Origin: Phytohabitans maris
GTDB lineage: Bacteria; Actinomycetota; Actinomycetes; Mycobacteriales; Micromonosporaceae
DNA: 64,000 nt
Direction: 5' to 3'
NCBI RefSeq assembly: GCF_031085175.1
Contig: NZ_JAVHUY010000003.1
Coordinates: 124,001-188,000 of the forward strand
In this document: positions 16,825 to 24,332 of the stretch, piece after piece
Layout of the letters: each line of letters begins with the position of its first letter
Numbering within the stretch: the first letter of the stretch is position 1
Made by a program: the position numbers and the translations under genes
Notes under the pieces: generated by a model
Database searches by the model: none
Seen by the model: the letters and a program-made list of their open reading frames with translations, nothing else
Told to the model about the DNA's origin: nothing

Positions 16825-18243
16825 TCAGAGCGGCGGGCGCCGGCCGGCGTGGCCCAGTGCCCGTTCGATCGCCGCGCCGAGCGAGAGCAGCCGCCGGTCA
16901 CCTCGGTAGCGGCCGACGACCTGCAGCCCGACCGGCAGGCCCGCCGGCGTCCACCCGCCCGGCGTCACCAGCGCCGGGTGCCCGGTCGCCGTGATCCGGT
17001 TGGCCATCCGCTGCCAGCGGAAGTACCGGTCGTAGGCGACCCCGCCGACCGCCTCGACCCACTCCACCTCCACCGGCGGCGGCACCACCGGCGCGGCCGG
17101 CAGGACCAGCGCGTCGTGGTCGGCGAGCAGCCGGGCGGTGTCCCGAAACAGGTCGGTGCGCCGGGCGAGCGCCTCGGCCAGGTCGGCGGCCGTCGTGCGC
17201 CGCCCCTGCTCGACGTTGCGCAGGTAGTCCGGCCGGTAGCCGCCCGGGTCCGCGTCCACGTCGGACCGGCCGCCGGCGAAGAACTCGAACGTCTCGACGG
17301 TCTCCCACAGCCGGTCGGCGTGGGTGAAGTCCGGCTCCGCGTCGACCACGGTCGCGCCCGCGCGCACCAGGGCGGCACGGGCGGCCGCGTGCACCTGGCG
17401 TACCTCGGCGGAGACCTCCAGCCCGCCGGCGTCGGCGCTCCACGCCAGCCGTACCCGGGACAGGTCGACCGGCTCCAGGTCGGCGAGGGCGCCCGGATCC
17501 TCCACCCAGGACAGTGGCCAGCCCGGGTCGAGGCCGCTGATCGCGGAGAGCAGCAGCGCCGCGTCCGCGCAGTCGCGCCCCATCGGCCCGAGTACCGCGT
17601 GCGGGCTCCAGCCGTCGCCGCGCCGGCCGCTCGGCACCGTGCCCGGGGTGGGGCGCAGGCCGGCGACGTTGCAGAATGCCGCCGGGTACCGCAGGCTGCC
17701 GCCGGAGTCGGAGCCGTCGGCGATCGGCAGCATGCCGGCGGCCAAGGCGGCGGCCGCTCCCCCGCTGCTGCCGCCGGCATGCCGGGTCAGGTCCCAGGGC
17801 GTGACGGTGGTGCCGAACAGCGGGTTGAACGTCAGCGTCCCCAGGCCGTGCTCGGGGGTGTTGGTCTTGCCGATGATCAGCGCGCCGGCGGCGCGGAGCC
17901 GGGCGGCCAGCACGCTGTCCACTGTGGCCGGTGGGGCGCCGGCGTGGGCGGCCGAGCCGTGCGTGGTGGGAAAGCCGCGCACGTCCATCAGGTCCTTGAC
18001 CGCGGTCGGCAGGCCGTGCAGCGGCCCGAGCGCGTCGCCGCGGGCGGCGGCCCGGTCTGCCTCGTCGGCCAGGCGCAGCGCCGCGCTCGCCGGCAGCGGC
18101 GAGACCACCGCCCGGATCCGGTCGTTGACCTCCTCGATCCGGTCGAGGTGGGCGCGCATGACCTCCCGGGCGGAGAGCTCACGCCGGCGGATCGCGGCGG
18201 CCAGGTCGCGGGCCGACCACCAGTACAGCGGCTCGGCGGTCAC
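16825..18243 (-). CDS. Amidase signature family hydrolase
   Basis: A protein of 472 residues from GTG 18243, overlapping the previous stop by 4 nt (GTGA). The Ser-cisSer-Lys triad is complete: K83 (TAVKDL), cis-Ser S159 in HAGGSSGG and nucleophile S183 in SGGSLRYPA. The family hydrolyses a wide range of amides. It is the last gene of the gamma-glutamyltransferase / amidohydrolase / amidase unit. In context it may release ammonia or an amine from an amide intermediate, for instance a gamma-glutamylamide, but this is inference. Confidence 0.93.
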   Translation of the reverse strand: MTAEPLYWWSARDLAAAIRRRELSAREVMRAHLDRIEEVNDRIRAVVSPLPASAALRLADEADRAAARGDALGPLHGLPTAVKDLMDVRGFPTTHGSAAHAGAPPATVDSVLAARLRAAGALIIGKTNTPEHGLGTLTFNPLFGTTVTPWDLTRHAGGSSGGAAAALAAGMLPIADGSDSGGSLRYPAAFCNVAGLRPTPGTVPSGRRGDGWSPHAVLGPMGRDCADAALLLSAISGLDPGWPLSWVEDPGALADLEPVDLSRVRLAWSADAGGLEVSAEVRQVHAAARAALVRAGATVVDAEPDFTHADRLWETVETFEFFAGGRSDVDADPGGYRPDYLRNVEQGRRTTAADLAEALARRTDLFRDTARLLADHDALVLPAAPVVPPPVEVEWVEAVGGVAYDRYFRWQRMANRITATGHPALVTPGGWTPAGLPVGLQVVGRYRGDRRLLSLGAAIERALGHAGRRPPL

Positions 18244-19586
18244 GCGCCCGCCTCGTACACCGTACGGCCGCCGACCACCGTGCGGCGCACCCGCAGGGTG
18301 AGCAGCTCGCCGGGGGCGATGTCGAGGGGGTCCCGGTCGAACGCGACCCAGTCCGCGTACCGGCCGGGTGCGAGCGTGCCGCGCCGGTCGCCGGCGAAGG
18401 ACGCCACGGCCGCGGTCGCCGTGTACGCCGTCAGCGCCTCCGCCACCGTGATCGCCTCCCGTTCGTCGAGCGGCTCGGTGCGGCCGCGGACCCGGCGGGT
18501 GACCGCGGACCAGATCAGCTCGCGCGGGTCGAACGGGAAGAACGGACCGTCCGAGCCGAGCACGACCGCGACGCCGGCGTCGAGCCAGGAGCGCAGCGGG
18601 TTCATCGGCAGGGCGCTGGGCCCGAGCAGCTCCACCAGGCCGGCGCCGTTGCGCAGGACGATCGACGGCTGGGCGGCCAGCACGACGCCGAGCCGGGCGG
18701 CCAGCGCCATCGACTCGGGCTCGACCTCCAGGTATCCGTGGATGAGCTGCCACTGCCGCCCGGCGATGCCGTACCGGCGGTCGGCCGCGGCGAAACAGTC
18801 GAGCACCGCGGCGATCCCGGCGCCGCCGACCGCGTGCACGCCGACCGACCAGCCTTCGGCGGCGCAGTGGTCGACGAGCCGCTGGAACTCGGCGGTGGGG
18901 ATCCGCTGGTACCCGGTGGACCCGCTGTGCGGCCAGGGGGTGCGGCGCAGCGCCTGGCCCCTCATCGCCTCGCCGTCGAAGTAGACCTTGATTCCGCCGA
19001 CGCGCAGCAGGTCGTCGCCGAAGCCGGTGCGTGCGCCGATCCCGTTCAGCCGCTCGATCGCGCCATCGACGTCCGGGTGCGCGAGGTCGCCGACGTCCGG
19101 GTACGGCATCGCGACCACGCGCATGGTCAGCTCGCCGCGGGCCCGGCTCTCCTGGTACCCGCGCAGCTCGTCGGCGGTGGTCGCCGGGTCGATGATCCCG
19201 GTGAAGCCGAGCTGGTGCATCAGCGGCTGGACCAACCGCAGCGCGGCGGCCCGGTCGGCCAGGGTCGGCGGCTCCGGCCCCCAGCCCGGTTCGAAGCCCC
19301 GGTCCCGCATGGTCGCGATCACCAGGTCGAGGTCGTGCCGGCCGTACCCGAGGTCGTGAATGATCTTGAGGCCACCGCGCTGCATGTGCAGGTGGGTGTC
19401 GATGAGACCGGGCAGGATCGCCGCGTCGCCGAGATCCTCGACCGGCGTCCCGGGCGGTACGGCGGCGAGCACCTCGGCCCGGGACCCGACGGCGAGGATC
19501 CGGCCGGCTTCCACGGCCATCGCCTCGGCGAGCGGGCGGGCCGGGTCCATCGTGCGGATCCGCCCGGCGATCACGTGCGCGCTCAT
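18240..19586 (-). CDS. Amidohydrolase family protein (YtcJ-like)
   Basis: A protein of 448 residues from ATG 19586, overlapping the previous gene by 4 nt. It has the composite beta-sandwich / TIM-barrel layout of amidohydrolases: the N-terminal IAGRIRTMDP strands, then LPGLIDTHLHM with the metal HxH, HAVGGAG and IHGYLEV as further His ligands, and LGSDGPFFPFDP with the catalytic Asp. The closing RYADWVAFDRDPLDI is the usual C-terminal signature. Relatives act on cyclic amides, N-acyl compounds and imides. It sits between gamma-glutamyltransferase-like and amidase genes. Confidence 0.9.
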   Translation of the reverse strand: MSAHVIAGRIRTMDPARPLAEAMAVEAGRILAVGSRAEVLAAVPPGTPVEDLGDAAILPGLIDTHLHMQRGGLKIIHDLGYGRHDLDLVIATMRDRGFEPGWGPEPPTLADRAAALRLVQPLMHQLGFTGIIDPATTADELRGYQESRARGELTMRVVAMPYPDVGDLAHPDVDGAIERLNGIGARTGFGDDLLRVGGIKVYFDGEAMRGQALRRTPWPHSGSTGYQRIPTAEFQRLVDHCAAEGWSVGVHAVGGAGIAAVLDCFAAADRRYGIAGRQWQLIHGYLEVEPESMALAARLGVVLAAQPSIVLRNGAGLVELLGPSALPMNPLRSWLDAGVAVVLGSDGPFFPFDPRELIWSAVTRRVRGRTEPLDEREAITVAEALTAYTATAAVASFAGDRRGTLAPGRYADWVAFDRDPLDIAPGELLTLRVRRTVVGGRTVYEAGA

Positions 19587-21292
19587 GACACGTACGCCGC
19601 GGCCGGCTGGCGCGGGTCGGCGGCCGCCTCCAGGAAGCCGGTGCCGGCGTTGCGGTAGATCGCCTCGACGGCCGCGGCGTCGCGGGTGAAGGGCGGCCAG
19701 GCGCGCACGTCGTGGCCCTTGGCGCGCAGCGCGTCGGCGGTGCCGGCCGGAAACCGGTCCTCCAGGAAGACCCGGGACGGCAGGTAGTCGAACGGGGCGA
19801 ACGAGTTGGGGAAGCTCCACGTGGAGAAGCGGGGCGCGTTGACCGCCTCCTGCAGCGGCAGTCCGAAGTGGAAGGTGTTCAGGAAGACCTGGAGCATCGC
19901 CTGCACCTGCATGTCGCCGCCGGGGCAGCCGAACGGCAGCACCGACCCGTCGTCGCGGACCGCGATCGCCGGGTTGGGGGTCAGCCGGGGCCGCTTGCCG
20001 GGCGCGACGCCGGAGGGGTGGGCCGGGTCGGGCCGGGACTGCATGCCGCGCAGCGAGGGCACGAACCCGGTCCCGGGAATGACCGGGGAGGAGGAGGCGC
20101 CGTCCGACGGCGTCGCGGAGAACGCGTTGCCCCAGGCGTCGACGACGCAGACGTACGAGGTCGCGCCCTCGCCCACGACCGGCAGCTCGTCGTAGTCCTT
20201 CGGCTCGGGCAGCGGCTGCGGTACGCCGAAGACGAGGTCCGGCAGCCCGGGGTGGGCGCGCTCGGCGTCGATCCGGCCGGCCCGCGCCGCCGCGTGCGCG
20301 TCCGAGACGAGCCGGGCCACGTCGACGTCGACGAAGGCCGGGTCGCCGTAAAGGTGTTCGCGGTCGCTGAAGACTCCCTTGAGCGCCTCGACGACCAGGT
20401 GCACGTACGCCGGCGAGTTGTGCGCCAGCCCGTCCAGGCCGTACGCCTCCAGGGTCCGCAGGGCCTGGGCGAGCGCCGGCCCCTGCGACCAGGGACCGCA
20501 GGTCATGACCTCGAAGTCGCGCCAGCGCACGGTCACCACCGGCTCGTACCGGCAGCGGAAGCCGGCCAGGTCCGCGGCGGTCAGGTAGCCGCCGTGCTCC
20601 CGGTGGTAGGCCACGATCCGCTCGGCCAGCTCCCCATCGTAGAAGACCGCCCGCGCCGCCTCCAGCCCCGCCTCGCGGCTGCCGGCGCGGGCGGCCTCGG
20701 CGTCGGCCATGAGCTGGATGCTGCGGGCCAGGTCGGCCTGGACGAACCGCTCCCCCACCCGGGGCGGGCGGCCGCCGGGCAGGTAGATCGCCTCGTTCGC
20801 CGGCCAGTTGCGGTAGCCGCGCTGCCGCGCCGTGATCCCCTCGACCAGCAGCGGGTGCGCCGCGAAGCCGTCCCGGGCGAGCCGGATCGCGGCCGCGGCG
20901 ACCCGGCCGAAGGTCATCGTGCCGTGGTCGCGCAGCGCGGTGATCCACGCGTCGGGAGCCGCCGGTACCACGGTGCGCAGCAGGCCGCTCGGGATGACGC
21001 CGCCGTGCTCGCGCAGGAACAGGTCGGCCGGGATCCCCGCCGGCCACACGCCGAGACCGTCGATGCTGACGGTGGTACCGTCCGCCAGCCGGATCATGAT
21101 CGGCGCGACCCCGGCGAAGTTGACCTCGTCCGCGTGGAGCACGGCCAGAGCCATGCCGGCGCAGCAGCCCGCGTCGACCGCGTTTCCGCCCGCCTCCAGG
21201 ATCGCCAGGGCCGCGGAGCTGGCCAGGTAGTGACCCGACGAGACCGCGTGCCGGGTGCCGAGGACGGTCGGGTTGGGGACGTGCCAGCTCAC
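19583..21292 (-). CDS. ggt: Gamma-glutamyltransferase family protein
   Basis: A protein of 569 residues from GTG 21292, with AAGGAG upstream. It has the Ntn-hydrolase organisation of the family: a large N-terminal part, then the autocleavage threonine at T378 in GEGATSYVCVVD, where the usual TTHYSVVD reads TSYVCVVD. The downstream GNAFSATPSDG and FGCPGGDMQVQAMLQV blocks are the glutamate-site and oxyanion regions. No signal peptide is visible, so it may act in the cytoplasm. If the glutamine-synthetase-like ligase makes a gamma-glutamylamide, this enzyme could remove or transfer the glutamyl group. Members acting on other acyl amides are also known. Confidence 0.9.
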   Translation of the reverse strand: MSWHVPNPTVLGTRHAVSSGHYLASSAALAILEAGGNAVDAGCCAGMALAVLHADEVNFAGVAPIMIRLADGTTVSIDGLGVWPAGIPADLFLREHGGVIPSGLLRTVVPAAPDAWITALRDHGTMTFGRVAAAAIRLARDGFAAHPLLVEGITARQRGYRNWPANEAIYLPGGRPPRVGERFVQADLARSIQLMADAEAARAGSREAGLEAARAVFYDGELAERIVAYHREHGGYLTAADLAGFRCRYEPVVTVRWRDFEVMTCGPWSQGPALAQALRTLEAYGLDGLAHNSPAYVHLVVEALKGVFSDREHLYGDPAFVDVDVARLVSDAHAAARAGRIDAERAHPGLPDLVFGVPQPLPEPKDYDELPVVGEGATSYVCVVDAWGNAFSATPSDGASSSPVIPGTGFVPSLRGMQSRPDPAHPSGVAPGKRPRLTPNPAIAVRDDGSVLPFGCPGGDMQVQAMLQVFLNTFHFGLPLQEAVNAPRFSTWSFPNSFAPFDYLPSRVFLEDRFPAGTADALRAKGHDVRAWPPFTRDAAAVEAIYRNAGTGFLEAAADPRQPAAAYVS

Positions 21293-21444
21293 GGTGGGCT
21301 CCTTCGTGTCGGGCCGAACATCATCGCCCCCGCATCAGCTCGGTGGCGCGCAGCTGAAGGCCAGGACCCGGGCCGCGTCCGGCGGTGTCCGGTGGCGGAC
21401 CTCGACAGCTCGACCGCCGCTCAGGCCCCTCGCCTCCCCGCACG

Positions 21445-21484
21445 TGGATCAACTATGTATCCACACTATAGAACTTTGTATCCA
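21445..21484. promoter_or_regulatory. GATC-core octamer array upstream of ggt
   Basis: TGGATCAA at 21445-21452, TGTATCCA at 21456-21463 and TGTATCCA at 21477-21484 form an array with 11- and 21-bp steps. The first two together make an imperfect palindrome, GTGGATC then TATCCAC. The region is locally AT-rich (ACACTATAGAACTTTG), as expected for a promoter. Nothing else was recognised between the ggt start at 21292 and 21668. Confidence 0.55.
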
Positions 21485-21668
21485 AGTTTTGTCCAGCCTC
21501 CATTCGCACCGGCTGGTAGGTAGCGAGGCGCCGGCGGTGAGTGCGCCCGGGCCGCCCTTGACAGCCCTGACCGGTCATCGACGAGGACGTAGAAGCGGTG
21601 GGGTCGTTCAGGATCGGGCGGGTGCGCCGCGCAGGAAGCGGCCGAAGAAGGCGGAGGTGAGCCGGATC

Positions 21669-21809
21669 ATGATTTCCTGGCTCATCGTCACATCGGAACT
21701 GGGCCAGGGACAGGTGGTCATGATCGGCTTCAGGCTCCAGCACCGGGCCCAATCACACGGAACATACCGGTTCCTGTTCAACGCCATCTACCTCGGCGGC
21801 CAAGGCTAG
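21669..21809 (+). CDS. Putative small protein of 46 residues
   Basis: An ATG at 21669 is preceded by GGCGGAGGTGAG and begins MISWLIVTSELGQGQVVM; the ORF ends IYLGGQG. I do not recognise the family. The codon use is less GC-biased at third positions than in neighbours, which weakens the case. However, a perfect 12-bp hairpin follows 13 nt after the stop, as a terminator would. It stands alone between the amine island and a decayed regulator gene. Confidence 0.3.
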   Translation: MISWLIVTSELGQGQVVMIGFRLQHRAQSHGTYRFLFNAIYLGGQG

Positions 21810-21822
21810 AGCCAACCCCGGT

Positions 21823-21850
21823 GGCCGGCCGGCGGAAACGCCGGCCGGCC
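21823..21850. terminator. Perfect GC hairpin with GAAA loop
   Basis: GGCCGGCCGGCG at 21823-21834 pairs perfectly with CGCCGGCCGGCC at 21839-21850 across a GAAA tetraloop. There is no U tract, as is common for actinomycete terminators. It lies between the small rightward ORF ending at 21809 and the leftward regulator remnant ending at 21952, so it can serve both strands. Confidence 0.65.
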
Positions 21851-21951
21851 GTTGCCCTCCGCGTCCCCACCGGCCGCCTCGCCGACGGCACCAGCGGGTC
21901 CCGTCGTAGCTTCGGCCCCAACCCGCTCGACGGCGCCACATCGAGAGACTC

Positions 21952-22893
21952 TCAGCCGTCGTTGTCGCGGCCGGCGTCGAACGTGGTCATCCGCAAGGTC
22001 AGGGCGACGCGCGACTGGACTCCGAGTTTCGCGAAGGTACGGGAAATGTGGGCCTCGACCGTCTTTCGGCTGAGGTGGAGCCGCTCGGCGATCTGCTGGT
22101 TGGTCAGTCCGCCGGCCACGAGGTCAGCGATCTGCCGCTCCCGGCCGGTGAGCGCGGCGACCGGGTCGCCGTGCCGCCGGCCGCCCCGGGGTGCCAGGGC
22201 GGCCAGCCGTCGTTCGTCCCGGGCCAGCTCCGCCGAGAGCCAGGTGGCGCCGGCGGCCGCGTACAACGTCTTGGCTCGGCCGATCTCCACCTGGACCTGG
22301 CTGACCGCGCCGAGCCGGGCGTACAGCGCGGCGGCGCACTGCCGGGTCAGCGCTTCCTCGACGGGTGCGCCGGCGTCCGCGAAGTGGTGGGCGCCCTCCG
22401 CCGCGTGTGCCGCGGCCTCGCTGATGTTTTCGGAGAGCGACAGCACCTTCGCCCGCGCGCGGTGCGCGTGGCCGAGCTGGTGGGACAGGCCGGACCCGCG
22501 GGCCGCGGCGAGGGCTTCAGCGGCCAGTTGGTCCGCCCTGGACACAGCGCCGGTCGTGGCCGTGGCCGCAGCCTGCAGGGCGAGCCGATAGGGCGTGATC
22601 AGACTGTCGTGGCCGTCCTGTCCGGCCAGCTCCGCCAGGCCGCGTTCGGTGTGACCGGTGTCGGCGAAGACGTACCCCAGGTCGAGCCGGGCGAGCCCGG
22701 ACCACCAGCCGGACCGGGGTCGGGCCGCGGCGGTGATCTGCTCGGCGAGTGCGAGCGCGGGCTCCCGTCCCTGGCGCCACAGCCGCGGCCGCAGCAGCAG
22801 GATGCTGGACATGGCCAGGGTCCGGCACTGTGGATCAGCCGGGACGCCTCCCGCGCCTCTTCGGCGGTGGTCGCCGCTTCCTGTAGCCGGACA
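21952..22893 (-). pseudogene. Decayed LuxR/LAL-type regulator (C-terminal remnant)
   Basis: The reading frame from about 22812 to 21952 encodes an alpha-helical repeat region and then a complete LuxR-type helix-turn-helix (ALTGRERQIADLVAGGLTNQ, then QIAERLHLSRKTVEAHI). Upstream, homologous-looking sequence (LQEAATTAEEAREASRLI) continues in a different frame at about 22893-22822, so a frameshift separates the two parts. The roughly 500-residue AAA+ ATPase region expected at the N-terminus of a LAL regulator is absent. The ATG at 22812 has no ribosome site. I read this as a 5'-truncated, frameshifted relic. A short stand-alone LuxR protein is the alternative. Confidence 0.65.
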
Positions 22894-22986
22894 CCGTCCG
22901 GTCGTAACAAAGCGGCCACCGTCCATTCTCGACAATGCGGGCGACCGCTAGGCTTCACGTGGCGGGTTTCGCAGCGTGGGCGGACT

Positions 22987-23505
22987 TCAACCTTTGACGG
23001 CCTGTGCGATCTGTAGTGCGGCCCGGGCGGGGGTGAGGTGAGTGGTGTCGACGACCTCGGCCTCGCTGTGTAGCCACGTGCGGGCCGCCTCGGCGTAAGG
23101 CTCAAGGTACTTGAGGCGGAACGGTGAGGGGATGCGGTGTTCCGCCTCGATGCGCCTACGGAGGGTGTCTTGGTCGGCGTGGAGGACGAAGTGCCTGATC
23201 GGGATGGCATGCTGGGCGAGGCCGGTGCTGATCTCGCGCCAGTACCGCTCGACAAGGACCGTCATGGGCATCACCAGGGTGCCGCCGGTGTACTCGAGGA
23301 CGCGGCGGGCGGTCTCGACGACGAGTTGCCGCCATGGCGGCAACTGTTGGAAGTTGTCCGTCTCGGGCAGGCCCGGCGTGATGTCCATGAGTGTCTCGCC
23401 GACCTTCTCGGCGTCGAACACCCGGGAGTCCGGGATCAATTGCCGCACGAGCGCACTGGTCGTTGTCTTGCCGGCGCCATGGGTGCCATTGATCCATACG
23501 ATCAC
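22987..23505 (-). CDS. TmrB-like P-loop ATPase / kinase
   Basis: A protein of 172 residues from GTG 23505. It opens VIVWINGTHGAGKTTT, with Walker A at residues 7-14. This is the characteristic start of TmrB (tunicamycin-resistance) and related small AAA or shikimate-kinase-like proteins. A DADQ/DTLRRRIEAE segment fits the lid arginines. The ligand is unknown. It lies 50 nt downstream of an unknown gene and on the same strand as the STAND/WD40 genes, so it may be the last member of that unit or an independent gene. Confidence 0.8.
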   Translation of the reverse strand: MIVWINGTHGAGKTTTSALVRQLIPDSRVFDAEKVGETLMDITPGLPETDNFQQLPPWRQLVVETARRVLEYTGGTLVMPMTVLVERYWREISTGLAQHAIPIRHFVLHADQDTLRRRIEAEHRIPSPFRLKYLEPYAEAARTWLHSEAEVVDTTHLTPARAALQIAQAVKG

Positions 23506-23555
23506 GGGATCCGATGCTAGCGCGGTGCGTGGTGGGGCGGCGGATGCCCGCCGCG

Positions 23556-24332
23556 CTACGTCGTGCGCACTCGACTGAGCCGGGCCCGGCCGAGCAGGCC
23601 GGTGGCTGTGTAGCGGATCAGCCGGTCGAGCAGGAACCACACCCCGTCCGGGCCGCCTTCCCGACCGGCGCGGTCGCACACGGTCGCCCAGCTCGTGACG
23701 GCCGACGGTACGGATCGAAGGTCATCGGGGGTCTGGCCCCACTGCGCCAGCCTGGTCGCCGTCGATGCGCTGTGCTCCGGCCACGAGGCGGGGTCCAGGC
23801 GGCGCTGGCGGTCGAACTGGAACCGGTGCTTGGATTTGAGGTCCTGGATCACCTGCCAGTACGGGCGCTGGCCGGCCCAGGCCAGGTGCGCCGCCGCGTC
23901 TGTCATGTTGGCGGCCGGGTTGGAGTAGCCGCCCATCCGGGCCAGCTCGACCGACTCCGAGGCGTAGAGGAGCCGCAACACGCCCGTGGCGTCCGGGTCG
24001 GCGCCGGGCGCGGTCTGCTCGAAGATCCGTCCCAGCAGCGCGGCGAGGTGCTCGATCGGCGGGCGCGGCAACGTGTCGTCGCTGGCGAACCGGCGTAGCG
24101 CCCGCACCGACGACTCGTACGCGGCTCGCCGCTGGTCCGGCCGCCCGGCCAGTGCCTCCAGGACCCGCCGATGCTTGGCGACCAGCCCGTCGAAGAGCGC
24201 GGCCCGCGTACCCGGCGCCTGGAGGTGCTGACGCGGGTCCAGGCCGCCGGGCAGGATGGACGGATGGGCCCGGGCGAGCCGGACCGATTCGTAGGCGTAG
24301 AAACACTCCACGCCGCCCCGCTCACCGTCCAT
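23556..24332 (-). CDS. Conserved-looking protein of unknown function in the STAND/WD40 operon
   Basis: A protein of 258 residues from ATG 24332, overlapping the end of the WD40 gene by 11 nt. I do not recognise a named family. It contains two related segments, CFYAYESVRLARAHPSI near the N-terminus and LLYASESVELARMGGYSN in the middle, suggesting an internal duplication of an all-alpha unit. There is no signal peptide and no membrane segment. The strong overlap implies that it is made together with the WD40 and ATPase proteins and may be a subunit or effector of the same system. Confidence 0.75.
   Translation of the reverse strand: MDGERGGVECFYAYESVRLARAHPSILPGGLDPRQHLQAPGTRAALFDGLVAKHRRVLEALAGRPDQRRAAYESSVRALRRFASDDTLPRPPIEHLAALLGRIFEQTAPGADPDATGVLRLLYASESVELARMGGYSNPAANMTDAAAHLAWAGQRPYWQVIQDLKSKHRFQFDRQRRLDPASWPEHSASTATRLAQWGQTPDDLRSVPSAVTSWATVCDRAGREGGPDGVWFLLDRLIRYTATGLLGRARLSRVRTT

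Noticed and set aside
21453-21752. A 99-codon leftward frame in the gap after ggt
   Set aside because: No ribosome site, no recognisable motif, and it overlaps the operator array and the better-supported small forward ORF.
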